From DASYXT01 sp035934555 (lineage in GTDB: Bacteria > Verrucomicrobiota > Verrucomicrobiia > Limisphaerales > UBA8199), in the NCBI GenBank assembly GCA_035934555.1, contig DASYXT010000069.1, forward strand, positions 1 through 64,000: a DNA stretch of 64,000 bases. Reading direction: 5' to 3'. Position numbers and translations under genes: made by a program. Below, one piece after another: positions 43,887 through 52,241 of the stretch. The first letter of the stretch is position 1. Every line of letters starts with the position of its first letter. The notes beneath the pieces are model-generated. The model worked only from the letters and a program-made list of their open reading frames with translations, did not search any database and was not told where the DNA came from.

Positions 43887-44666
43887 TCAGTGCCGCGGGC
43901 TTTCCAGCCGAGCAGGTTCGCCGAGGGCTTTGCGGGCAGCCTCAATGCGACTGTCCCAATCCGCCCAACTGCCGGCCCAGGCAGCCCCGCTGAATTTAGC
44001 GCGGGCGCTGGGCAAACCGTTTTCCAAAACATCCAATTGGGCGCGGGCTTCCTTCCGTTCGTTCCATTTCAGGTAGGTCTCGAGCAGGTTCAGCCGGTTT
44101 TCAGGATCACCGGGCGCCAACTCCACAGCACGGAGCAAGTGTTGCCGGGCTTTGGTGCGGCTGCCGATGCTACCGAAGCTCGGCGCGTCGCGGTACAGCA
44201 AACCGAGCGCTCGGTCCGGCCCGCCATAATCAAACGCCGCATCCAAACGGCTAGCGTCGAGGAACTCACGTTCCATTTCGTTCACCAGCCGCAAGGCTCC
44301 GAGCGTTCGGGTTTGCGCCAGTTGCCCCATGTCCAGTCCAAGGTAATAGTGCGCCGGAGCTGAGTTGGTATCGGCGGCCAGGGCGTTGCGGCAGGCGGCG
44401 ATGCCCTGCTGCGCCAGGGCGGCTCGTTGCGCCTTGTTTGTCGCAAAATCCGCCAGATCAAAGCAAGCGCGGCCGAATTGCCAGGCCGCCTTTATCTCCT
44501 GCGGATGTTCGCGATAAAGTGCCTGGCTTTGCGCGTAGGCTTGCTGCGCGCGCGCGAGGGGGGCGGGGTCGGAGGCGCTCGCGGAGGCCAGGGCGGCCCA
44601 GGAGATCATCAACCAATACGCAAAAAACCAACGCCGAAGCCCTAAATTAGTGGTTGCACAAGACAT
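43887..44666 (-). CDS. Exported TPR-like protein
   Basis: A 259-residue protein with a signal peptide or anchor (WFFAYWLMISWAALASASASD, about residues 13-33) and helical repeats (ALYREHPQEIKAAWQFGRACFDLADFA, NALAADTNSAPAHYYLGLDMGQLA, HLLRAVELAPGDPENRLNLLETYLKW). The repeats match TPR spacing and recall the TatT type. It is divergent from the small lipoprotein gene, and its end lies close to the end of the response regulator. Function unknown. Confidence 0.72.
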   Translation of the reverse strand: MSCATTNLGLRRWFFAYWLMISWAALASASASDPAPLARAQQAYAQSQALYREHPQEIKAAWQFGRACFDLADFATNKAQRAALAQQGIAACRNALAADTNSAPAHYYLGLDMGQLAQTRTLGALRLVNEMEREFLDASRLDAAFDYGGPDRALGLLYRDAPSFGSIGSRTKARQHLLRAVELAPGDPENRLNLLETYLKWNERKEARAQLDVLENGLPSARAKFSGAAWAGSWADWDSRIEAARKALGEPARLESPRH

Positions 44667-44689
44667 ATCCTAATTTATAGTCTGTTTTA

Positions 44690-44896
44690 GTGAGATTAAA
44701 TTGGAAAGCACTGCGGTGGGCTGTTATTCCAGCGTTCGCGCTGATGGCGGCCGGTTGCGGTGGAATTAGCGCGAGTCAAAGCGTTTCCCCCGCTTCTTTC
44801 CTTTTGCCGGGACTGCTCAAAGCCGACCCTTCCCCCATACGGTCCGAGCCTTCCCTGCCCGCAGTTGAGCCAGGCAACCAGGTCGCTCAATTCTAA
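44690..44896 (+). CDS. Small lipoprotein
   Basis: A 68-residue protein with a standard lipoprotein signal (WAVIPAFALMAAGC-GG, cysteine at residue 23) and a short mature part of low complexity. It lies 35 bases upstream of hpnH on the same strand and could be co-transcribed. It starts with GTG. Function unknown. Confidence 0.5.
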   Translation: MRLNWKALRWAVIPAFALMAAGCGGISASQSVSPASFLLPGLLKADPSPIRSEPSLPAVEPGNQVAQF

Positions 44897-44931
44897 AAAG
44901 CTCATCCCCCACCCCCAGTAAATTATTTGTT

Positions 44932-46338
44932 ATGCGGTTTCCACTCGCATTGACGGTGAAAATTGCCCGGCACATTATCAAGCACAAAGTCCGGAAAACG
45001 CCGAAGTTTGCCATGGTGCTGCAGCTAGAGCCGCTGCACACGTGCAATCTCACGTGCACCGGGTGCGGGCGCATTCGCGAATACTCGACCAGTCTCAAGG
45101 ACATGATGAGCCTGGAGGACTGCCTGGGCGCGGCGCAGGAATGCGAAGCGCCGATGGTGTCGATCTGCGGCGGCGAACCGCTGATTTATCCCAAGATTAA
45201 GGAGCTCGTCGCCGGGCTGCTGGACCAGGGCCGCATTGTCTATGTCTGCACCAACGGCATGTTCATGCGGCGGGAGATGAAGGATTACCTGGCGGCGACC
45301 TATTCGCCGGCGCTCGAACCCACCCTCGGGCGTTTGCTCGAACAGAAATTAATCAGCGCCAAAGATGCCGAGACCATCCGCAAAGGCAAACAGGACGGGC
45401 GCCCGGCCATTCGCCCCAGTCGCTGGATGTACTGGAACGTGCACGTGGACGGGTTGGAATACACGCACGACTTGATCGTCGAGCGCGAAGGCGTGTTCAA
45501 AGAATGCGTCGAGGCGATCAAAATGGCCAAGCTGCTGGGCTATCAAGTCGCGACCAATACGACCGTCTATAAAGAGACCGACATGAAGGAAATCGAACAG
45601 ATGTTCGAGTTCTTCTCGGCGCTTGAAGTGGACGGCCACACCATTTCGCCCGGGTACGAGTACGATGCCGCCAAGAAGGACATGATGAAGCGGCTCGGCA
45701 AGCGGCCCGAAGACTTTTTCCTGACCCGCACAATGACGCGTGCGAAGTTTGCGCGCATTCTGGAGTGGGGGCGGCGCTTTACTATTTTCGGCACCGTGCC
45801 GTATCAGGAGTTTCTGGCGGGCAAACGCGACCTGACGTGCACGGCCTGGGCGATCCCGACGCGGAATATCAAAGGCTGGAAGGCGCCGTGTTACCTGATG
45901 ACCGACGGCCACTACGCCCATTACCACGAAATGCTGGAAAAGGTGGACTGGGACAAGTACGGGGTGGTCGATGGGGTGGCGCGGGACGCGCGTTGCGAGA
46001 ACTGCATGGTTCATTGCGGCTACGATCCCAGCGGCGCCTTGGGCACCAACTACCAGTCCGGCGATAATTGGAAGAATATCAAATACAACTTCGGCCCCCG
46101 GCCCAAGCCCTTTTACCAAGGCCGGCAAGTCGAGGCTTTCAATGGCTTCTCCGCGGGCAAAGGCCATTTGGCCGATGCCAAAGCCGCCGTCAAGGCGGGT
46201 TTGGCGGGGGCTAAATCGGCGTTTCAAAACAATGGCCATGATGAAGCAACCGGTTCTTGCGGCACCGGAGACAGCTCCCAACGTGACGAATTGCTGGCGA
46301 AGGTCCGCCAAGCCAAGAACGTCGATGCCCGACACTGA
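44932..46338 (+). CDS. hpnH: Adenosyl-hopene transferase, radical SAM
   Basis: A 468-residue HpnH-type radical SAM enzyme that attaches a 5-deoxyadenosyl group to diploptene, the first step of extended hopanoid side chains. The [4Fe-4S] ligands are C38, C42 and C45 in CNLTCTGC; SICGGEPLIYPKI is the glycine-rich SAM site, and CENCMVHCGY near residue 365 is the conserved C-terminal cysteine block. Compared with usual HpnH (about 340-385 residues) there is an insertion of about 45 residues (122-166, TYSPALEPTLGRLLEQKL onwards) and a longer C-terminus. It lies 15 bases before hpnJ. Confidence 0.9.
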   Translation: MRFPLALTVKIARHIIKHKVRKTPKFAMVLQLEPLHTCNLTCTGCGRIREYSTSLKDMMSLEDCLGAAQECEAPMVSICGGEPLIYPKIKELVAGLLDQGRIVYVCTNGMFMRREMKDYLAATYSPALEPTLGRLLEQKLISAKDAETIRKGKQDGRPAIRPSRWMYWNVHVDGLEYTHDLIVEREGVFKECVEAIKMAKLLGYQVATNTTVYKETDMKEIEQMFEFFSALEVDGHTISPGYEYDAAKKDMMKRLGKRPEDFFLTRTMTRAKFARILEWGRRFTIFGTVPYQEFLAGKRDLTCTAWAIPTRNIKGWKAPCYLMTDGHYAHYHEMLEKVDWDKYGVVDGVARDARCENCMVHCGYDPSGALGTNYQSGDNWKNIKYNFGPRPKPFYQGRQVEAFNGFSAGKGHLADAKAAVKAGLAGAKSAFQNNGHDEATGSCGTGDSSQRDELLAKVRQAKNVDARH

Positions 46339-46352
46339 CCAAGCCCTCCCCC

Positions 46353-47825
46353 ATGAGCACCCTGTTCCTCTCACCACCTTCATTTGATGGGTTCGATGGC
46401 GGCGCCGGCTCGCGCTATCAGGCGCGCCGCGAAGTCACCAGCTTCTGGTACCCAACCTGGCTGGCCCAACCCGCCGCTCTGGTCCCCGGGGCGCGGTTGC
46501 TCGACTGCCCGCCCCACGACATCCACATTCAGGAATGCCTCGCCGAGGCGAAGAAATACGACCACGTCATCATTCACACTTCGACGCCGTCGCTGAAGAA
46601 CGATTGCAAGGTCGCCGAAGCCATCAAACAAAACCGGCCTGAAACCAGCATCGGTTTCGTGGGCGCCCATGCGGCGGTGCTGCCGACGGAAACCTTGAAG
46701 GCCTCGACCGCGATTGACTGGGTCGGACGCAAGGAGTTCGATTACACCTGCAAGGAAGTTGCCGAGGGCCGGCCCCTGGACCAGGTGCAAGGGCTCTCCT
46801 ATCGCGCGCCCGATGGCCGGATTCGGCATAACCCGGAGCGAGAGATGATCGCCAACATGGATGTTTTGCCGTGGGTGGCCGACGTCTATAAACGCGATCT
46901 CCAGATCGAGAAGTATTTTATCGGGTACCTGCTGCATCCCTACGTGAGCCTCTACACGGGCCGCGGTTGCCCGGCGCAATGCACCTTCTGCCTCTGGCCC
47001 CAGACGATTGGCGGTCACAAATACCGGGTGCGGTCGCCGCAAAACGTCGCCGATGAAATGGCCTATATGCAGCGGCTTTTCCCGCACGTGAAGGAATTCT
47101 TTTTCGATGATGACACCTTCACGGCGAACCTGCCGCGCGCGCGAGAGATAGCTAAAAAGCTAGCCCCGCTTGGCCTGACGTGGTCCTGCAACAGCCGCGC
47201 CAATCTCGATTACGACACCATCAAATCATTCAAGGATTCCGGCCTGCGTCTGTTTCTGGTCGGCTATGAAAGCGGGAATGAAGAGATTCTGACGCGCATC
47301 AAGAAGGGCGTGACGATGGACGAGATGCGCCGGTTTACCAAGTCGTGCCATCAAGCCGGCGTCGTCATTCACGGCACCTTCATTCTCGGCCTGCCCATTG
47401 AGACGCCCCAATCCATCGAAAACACCATTCGCTTTGCCCAGGAACTCGACGTTTTCAGCATCCAGGTTTCGCTGGCGGCGCCCTATCCCGGCACTGAACT
47501 ATTCGAGATGGCCCGCCAAAACAGTTGGTTCGTAAAGAAGGACAAGACTGATTTGGTCGAAGGCGATGGATTTCAGCAGAGCGCCCTCGAGTACCCTGGT
47601 CTGAGCAAAGACGAGATTTTCGAAGCGGTTGACCGTTTTTACCGCGCTTATTACCTGCGGCCAAAGCCCATTCTGCGCATCATCAAGACGATGCTGGAAG
47701 ACAAGGACGTTTTCGTACGGCGTTGTCGCGAGGGATACGAATTCTTCAAGAGCCTTCGCCAACGGAAAGAGGACCTGGCTGCTTCGAAGGCCAGCCTGGC
47801 TACGACAATTCCCGCTCAGGCCTGA
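46353..47825 (+). CDS. hpnJ: Hopanoid biosynthesis radical SAM protein HpnJ
   Basis: A 490-residue B12-binding-type radical SAM protein. The N-terminus (LFLSPPSFDGFDGGAGSRYQARRE) and the iron-sulfur motif C206, C210, C213 (GRGCPAQCTFCLW) match HpnJ, which is needed to make the cyclitol ether of bacteriohopanetetrol. It directly follows hpnH by 15 bases, so the two steps are transcribed together. No squalene-hopene cyclase or other hpn gene is in the window. Complete, start at the ATG 46353. Confidence 0.9.
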   Translation: MSTLFLSPPSFDGFDGGAGSRYQARREVTSFWYPTWLAQPAALVPGARLLDCPPHDIHIQECLAEAKKYDHVIIHTSTPSLKNDCKVAEAIKQNRPETSIGFVGAHAAVLPTETLKASTAIDWVGRKEFDYTCKEVAEGRPLDQVQGLSYRAPDGRIRHNPEREMIANMDVLPWVADVYKRDLQIEKYFIGYLLHPYVSLYTGRGCPAQCTFCLWPQTIGGHKYRVRSPQNVADEMAYMQRLFPHVKEFFFDDDTFTANLPRAREIAKKLAPLGLTWSCNSRANLDYDTIKSFKDSGLRLFLVGYESGNEEILTRIKKGVTMDEMRRFTKSCHQAGVVIHGTFILGLPIETPQSIENTIRFAQELDVFSIQVSLAAPYPGTELFEMARQNSWFVKKDKTDLVEGDGFQQSALEYPGLSKDEIFEAVDRFYRAYYLRPKPILRIIKTMLEDKDVFVRRCREGYEFFKSLRQRKEDLAASKASLATTIPAQA

Positions 47826-47832
47826 GCCGGTT

Positions 47833-47940
47833 AGCGGAGAGCGGACATTCCTGTCCGCAGCGATGTGTACCGTGCAGAATTCCAATAAAACGGAGCCGCT
47901 GGAGTTCGGAAATTGCTGCGGACTGAAGTCCGCGCGACGC
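47833..47940. repeat. Paired GCGGAC hairpin repeat, copy A
   Basis: Two hairpins: GCGGACA-TTCC-TGTCCGC (47841-47858) and GCGGACT-GA-AGTCCGC (47919-47934), with about 60 bases between. The block TTCGGAA just before the second arm is shared with copy B at 57986-58090. It lies 8 bases beyond the hpnJ stop and could help end transcription. Confidence 0.6.
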
Positions 47941-47950
47941 TGAGCGGGTC

Positions 47951-48157
47951 CTAGCTCCGGCGCCAGCCCAGGACGCGCGCCGGCAGAAATAACAGCGCGC
48001 GTATAAAGGCGAAGACTGCCCCAACGGTGATCCCCACCAACCGCAGCGGCAACGAAACCAGCCACACCAGCGGAAAGAGCACCAGCGCCAGCAACGCGAC
48101 CGGCCAGCACAGCACGAACAGGATGCACCAGCCGACGAGTAAAATCAGCAGCTTCAT
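47951..48157 (-). CDS. Small double-spanning membrane protein
   Basis: A 68-residue hydrophobic protein with two predicted membrane helices (KLLILLVGWCILFVLCWPVALLALVLFPLVWLV, then LVGITVGAVFAFIRALLFLPA) and a short basic tail. No motif. It lies alone in the region between the hopanoid genes and the glycoside hydrolase. Confidence 0.6.
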   Translation of the reverse strand: MKLLILLVGWCILFVLCWPVALLALVLFPLVWLVSLPLRLVGITVGAVFAFIRALLFLPARVLGWRRS

Positions 48158-48262
48158 AGTCAGGTAAACCTATACGCCCTGTCACCGCGGGCGTCTATTA
48201 CAATTATCCCCGCGGGCTAGAACGGGGTGGATGACAGACGTCCTGGGCATACGGACTTTCAT

Positions 48263-49996
48263 TCAATTCCGCAGGCGAAAGAACTGCTGCTGCACAACGC
48301 TGGTGCTGTTGGTGAAAGGGCTGACTGCCCCGGCCACGTCGAGAAATGGGCCGCTGGCGTTGGTCGCAGCCTGCAAGGTGTAAGCACCGTTCCAGGACAG
48401 AACCACGTTGTGCTCAGGCGCGGCGCCGCGCCACACCACCAACGCACGGGGATACCACAGAACCTGGTTAAGACCGCTCCAGGCCAGGTAACCGCGGGTG
48501 AAGTCCTGGCGCGTGCCACCATCGGAACTGTACTCATTGTCGAGCGGCCAGCCGAATGCCGTCGCGCCATTGTTCGTATTGTAGTAACTCCACAACCCAT
48601 GCCGGTTGTTCACCTCAAAGGTCCCATTGGTCGAACTCATCACGGTCAGGTTCAGATGCGCGCCGCCGGCGTAGTCCTGCGCATAACCGTTCAGCCACGA
48701 ATGAACCCAGGCGGTCGAACCGTGGTCGAAAGGATCGCCCAACACAGCCTGCCCCAGGCCGCGGAAGTAGGCTGCGATAGCGGTATTGGTCGCGCCATTG
48801 CTGTAAAGGCCCTCGAATCGCTCGAAACGCTGGTAATCGGCAAACGCCGGTTTCGGTCCCGTGGCATCATTGGTTACGCCGTAATACATCGCGCCGGCTG
48901 GATTATCCGCCCATTGAAACCAGATCGCCATTTGCACGTAGGAAGCCGAGTCAAGCGCAGCGAACGAGGTGACCAGGTTCGTATCCTGGACGGCTTGGGA
49001 AACGGACGTCGTCGTCCACCCAAACTCCGTGATGAACGTCTTCTTCGGCGTCGTCACGCCCTCATACTTCGTGCAAGCAGAACGGACCCAGTCGAGGTAC
49101 TGCCGGAACGTGTTTGACGCGACCAAGCCGCCCTGGCTCAGGTACAAGTGCTGCCCGATTCCGTCCAGCGGATAGGCATGGTAGTTGGCTTTGCTGTAGG
49201 TGAACGAGCCGCCTTTCTGAATATTGGTGCCGGTGCTGTAAGTATCATCGATATACTGCGCTCCGGCATTGGCATAGCTGCTGATGCTGCTGATGTTATG
49301 CCCAAAGACCCCGCCGAAAAGCAGCGTCACATCGTTCACCTGATGTGTGATATGCACCGCCTCCCAGCTCCGGGCCAGCATCCAACCGAAATTCGAAGGA
49401 TACATAAACGTGCAGCCGGTATAAACCCCCGGCGCCGGATTGGAATTCCAGCAGTTCGGCTCATTCCAGAGCTCATACACTTTCACCCGATCGTGGAAAT
49501 GCTGCACAATCGGCCATACGGCGTTGGTTGCGAATTCGGCGACGTACGGATTATCGCCATTGCCCCCGGGAATGTTTTCGCCGTTGTTGTTGGTCCAGGC
49601 CATCTGCCCGCCCGGCCAGGAACCGCCGTCAATGAGCAGCAACACCTGCAACCCGGCCGCGCGCGCATTGTTTACAGCCGTATCGTAGTAGCCCAGCGCG
49701 GTGGCATCCCAGGTGGTGTGGCCGCTGACCAGGAACATCTCGATCCGAATCCAACCCGTCTCGCCGGCGCTCATTTGCTGCGCCACCGTCGCGCTCAGCA
49801 GCACCGCACCGCTATCGTGGTCCACCGCCCAGCCGTTGTCGGCACCATACGGTCCACCTGCACGGGTGTTGAGCGTGGAATAAAAGAGACCAGCAAAAGC
49901 GACTCCGAAACCCGCCATTCGCCACAACCTACCAAGGTCAGAAGCGAGGATTGCGCCAAAAAAATGCAGCAAACGACGCCTGGAGTGTCTGATCAT
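48263..49996 (-). CDS. Secreted clan-A glycoside hydrolase (GH39/GH5-like)
   Basis: A 577-residue exported enzyme. A long N-terminal hydrophobic segment (WRMAGFGVAFAGLFYSTLN, about residues 25-43) acts as signal. The catalytic TIM barrel carries the acid/base E179 in YELWNEPNCW and the nucleophile E324 in FITEFGW, the two-glutamate pattern of clan A (GH5/GH39 and similar). The C-terminal region ends ...SVVQQQFFRLRN, an Ig-like or fibronectin-like tail typical of secreted verrucomicrobial proteins. Substrate unknown. The ATG at 49996 was chosen to give a natural signal peptide; an upstream start at 50041 exists. Confidence 0.8.
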   Translation of the reverse strand: MIRHSRRRLLHFFGAILASDLGRLWRMAGFGVAFAGLFYSTLNTRAGGPYGADNGWAVDHDSGAVLLSATVAQQMSAGETGWIRIEMFLVSGHTTWDATALGYYDTAVNNARAAGLQVLLLIDGGSWPGGQMAWTNNNGENIPGGNGDNPYVAEFATNAVWPIVQHFHDRVKVYELWNEPNCWNSNPAPGVYTGCTFMYPSNFGWMLARSWEAVHITHQVNDVTLLFGGVFGHNISSISSYANAGAQYIDDTYSTGTNIQKGGSFTYSKANYHAYPLDGIGQHLYLSQGGLVASNTFRQYLDWVRSACTKYEGVTTPKKTFITEFGWTTTSVSQAVQDTNLVTSFAALDSASYVQMAIWFQWADNPAGAMYYGVTNDATGPKPAFADYQRFERFEGLYSNGATNTAIAAYFRGLGQAVLGDPFDHGSTAWVHSWLNGYAQDYAGGAHLNLTVMSSTNGTFEVNNRHGLWSYYNTNNGATAFGWPLDNEYSSDGGTRQDFTRGYLAWSGLNQVLWYPRALVVWRGAAPEHNVVLSWNGAYTLQAATNASGPFLDVAGAVSPFTNSTSVVQQQFFRLRN

Positions 49997-50023
49997 GCGT
50001 GGTTGGACTGGGGCGCACAAACA

Positions 50024-50051
50024 AAAAGGCCGGATTCTCATCCGGCCTTTT
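50024..50051 (-). terminator. Intrinsic terminator hairpin 28 bases upstream of the glycoside hydrolase start
   Basis: The arms AAAAAGGCCGGAT and ATCCGGCCTTTT pair around TCTC. Read on the minus strand it ends in TTTTT. Its place upstream of the hydrolase gene means it would end a transcript that starts further right on the minus strand, either a small RNA or a leader. Confidence 0.75.
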
Positions 50052-50402
50052 CGTACACATTCTACAAAAGAGAACTTAAATTCTTTTCAGCAGCCCTGCT
50101 CGGGGACCACCGTTAACACACCTGTAGCCTACCCGATCCGCTGTCCCTTGCCAGTCACCAGTTCTGGGGACAAGGGCCGAAACAAGGCTCGCCAGTCCAG
50201 CGTAGCGATAACCCGAAAAGCGCAGCCTAAGCCGGGGGTTTACTAGCGAGCCGAGGCCGGAGAATCCGTGGATTTGGACGGTGATTTAGACCTGTCCAAA
50301 TGCGGTTAAAGCCTTGCTTCACAGCTACTTGGATCCCGGTCGCGCTCCGCGCCTTGGACCTGGACGCCGCAAGCATCCGCCATTACGGCGTTCATCAATC
50401 AT
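50052..50402. other. Intergenic region, possible non-coding RNA on the minus strand
   Basis: A 351-base stretch without a gene that ends on the minus strand at the terminator at 50024-50051. It contains several complementary segments (for example CCCTTG and CAAGGG around 50145-50175) suggesting RNA structure. I could not match it to RNase P, tmRNA, 6S RNA, SRP RNA or a riboswitch class. Confidence 0.4.
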
Positions 50403-51179
50403 ATGAAAACAATTGCTGTTCAATGTTCACATCTTCTGGCTGGGAATTGCTCACAAATACAGGGTTCCATTTGTTCCATTTTAATAATCGCTTCCCTGTC
50501 CGGGTGTACCGGTCTGAAGCCGCTCAGGGGCGGGCGCGGTTCAACAATTCCAAACCGATCGGGTGCCCCGGCCCAAATGCTCATTCAGGGTGAGAACCCG
50601 TCGCAACCCTCCCGCCAAACACAGGACACGGTGCGCGTGCGCACCTACACGCTGCCGGAGGCGAAACCAGCCAGCCCATCTCGCGCCTTTGCAGCAGTTC
50701 CAAATGACTCCGGCCCGAGCCAGGCGCCATCCGCAGCGACGGAAACTCCTGCACCACAGTCCCTCACGCCAGGTTCTGTGCAGGTCACTGAACGCGAAGA
50801 GACGCATGCGACGACGGAATTGGGCGCAGCGCAAAAGGACACCGGCCGTGACCTGGCGGCGAAGCTGGCGAGCCTGAAATCGGTGACCTGGATGGGAGTG
50901 GTGGTATTCCTCTTCGGCCTGACATCGCTCTTCTGGCCTCCGCTGAAAGCGTTGATTGGGAGTGTCACGACCAGTGTCGGGGTGAGCGTGGGCGGATTAC
51001 TACTGGTGGTATTGCCGACGCTGATTGCCGGCAACGAACTGTTGATCCTGGCGGTTGTGCTGGGAGTAGTCGCCGCTTGGTTTCTGGCGCATCGCCATGG
51101 GCAACTACGCGGCGCACTCAACGCGCAACCCCCTGCGACCACCCCGGCCTCCGCACCAGCCAAGCCACCCACCGGTTAA
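50403..51179 (+). CDS. Lipoprotein with C-terminal membrane segments
   Basis: A 258-residue protein. The lipoprotein signal is near the N-terminus (SILIIASLSGC-T, cysteine at about residue 35). A long Pro/Ser/Thr-rich low-complexity middle is followed by three hydrophobic stretches (VTWMGVVVFLFGLTSLFW, VGVSVGGLLLVVLPTLIAG, LLILAVVLGVVAAWFLA) and a Pro/Ala-rich tail. A lipidated N-terminus plus membrane segments is unusual for one protein. Function unknown. Confidence 0.55.
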   Translation: MKTIAVQCSHLLAGNCSQIQGSICSILIIASLSGCTGLKPLRGGRGSTIPNRSGAPAQMLIQGENPSQPSRQTQDTVRVRTYTLPEAKPASPSRAFAAVPNDSGPSQAPSAATETPAPQSLTPGSVQVTEREETHATTELGAAQKDTGRDLAAKLASLKSVTWMGVVVFLFGLTSLFWPPLKALIGSVTTSVGVSVGGLLLVVLPTLIAGNELLILAVVLGVVAAWFLAHRHGQLRGALNAQPPATTPASAPAKPPTG

Positions 51180-51222
51180 CATTTCCTTTACGCGGTTGGC
51201 GTGACGCCTAGACTACGCGCCG

Positions 51223-51702
51223 ATGAAAACTTCCAAGACTTTGGCCTTGAGCGAACTGCTGTCGCCGGCGCGGATGGATTTGAACCTGGCCAGCAAGGAC
51301 CGCGACGGAGTCCTGAGGGAATTGGTGGACCTGATCCCGGAGTTAGCGGACCAGCCGGAGTCCCGCCAGACCTTGTTGCGTGCCTTGTACGAACGGGAAG
51401 AGCTGCACAGCACCGGGATCGGGGACGGGATCGCGCTGCCTCATTCGCGTAATCCGCTGGTCGGGCTGGTGGACCATCCCTTGATGGTATTCGGGCGGCA
51501 CGCGGGAGGGATTCCCTATGGGGCGATTGACTCGGCGCCTGCGCGGTTGTTTTTTCTGGTGGTGGCGCCAACGGTGACACAACATCTGGCGGTGCTGGCC
51601 CGGCTGACCCGGGTATTGAACAATCCCAATGTGCGCGAAGGGCTGCTGTCCGCCGGCACGGCCGAGGTAGTGCTGGAATTACTCAGGAACGCTGAGAAGT
51701 AA
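51223..51702 (+). CDS. PTS IIA-domain protein (PtsN-like, fructose/mannitol type)
   Basis: A 159-residue EIIA type-2 domain. The phosphorylated histidine is H74 in GIALPHSRN, preceded by the typical LLRALYEREELHSTGIGDG. Such stand-alone IIA domains often act in regulation (PtsN) rather than sugar import. No HPr, EI or transporter subunit lies near. Start ATG 51223. Complete. Confidence 0.87.
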   Translation: MKTSKTLALSELLSPARMDLNLASKDRDGVLRELVDLIPELADQPESRQTLLRALYEREELHSTGIGDGIALPHSRNPLVGLVDHPLMVFGRHAGGIPYGAIDSAPARLFFLVVAPTVTQHLAVLARLTRVLNNPNVREGLLSAGTAEVVLELLRNAEK

Positions 51703-51776
51703 GCGTTTTTGGAATTGCGGTTCGGCCAAAAGGAGCTGGCGCGTCACGGAAGCAACCGAACCCCTCAGCGTTTGCT

Positions 51777-52241
51777 TTATACTTCACTTGGAAAGCCTTG
51801 CTGGCGCAACGCCTCAAACAGCACGAGCGCCACGCAATTGGACAGGTTGAGTGAGCGCGAGGCGGGATGGAACATGGGGATGCGCAACCAGCGGTCCGTG
51901 CCCTTTTGCAACAGACTCTGCGGCAATCCCGCTGTTTCCCGCCCGAACACCAGGTAATCGTCCGAACGGAATTTTGCCTGGGTGTACAACTGTGGCGCGC
52001 CAGACTCGATAAACCACAGGGCGGCGCCGGAGGGCAGTTGCCGCTCAAACGCCGTCCAGTCGGGCCACCGTTTCCATTCGAGCTGCTGCCAATAATCCAT
52101 GCCGGCGCGCTTGAGCTGAGCATCATCGAGCCGGAAGCCCAAAGGTTCAATCAAGTGCAGCCGCGTTCGCGTGGCCGCGCACAGCCGCGCGACGTTGCCC
52201 GTGTTGGGCGGGATTTCCGGTTCGACCAGCACCACGTTCAT
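51777..52241 (-). CDS. trmL: tRNA (cytidine/uridine-34-2'-O)-methyltransferase
   Basis: A 154-residue SPOUT methyltransferase of the TrmL family, which 2'-O-methylates the wobble base of tRNA-Leu. The N-terminus MNVVLVEPEIPPNTGNVARLCAATRTRLHLIEPLGF and the knot motif in FGRETAGLPQSLL and PASRSLNLSNCVALVLFEALRQ are diagnostic. The start at 52241 is the conserved family start. It overlaps the last 95 bases of truA. Last gene of a ruvX-truA-trmL operon. Confidence 0.92.
   Translation of the reverse strand: MNVVLVEPEIPPNTGNVARLCAATRTRLHLIEPLGFRLDDAQLKRAGMDYWQQLEWKRWPDWTAFERQLPSGAALWFIESGAPQLYTQAKFRSDDYLVFGRETAGLPQSLLQKGTDRWLRIPMFHPASRSLNLSNCVALVLFEALRQQGFPSEV

Noticed and set aside
50052..50402. 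RNase P RNA, tmRNA or 6S RNA
   Set aside because: Conserved blocks of RNase P (for example GAAAGUCCGG), the tmRNA T-arm GGUUCGA and the tag frame were looked for and not found; only a short GGGUAGGC match to RNase P exists, which is too little.
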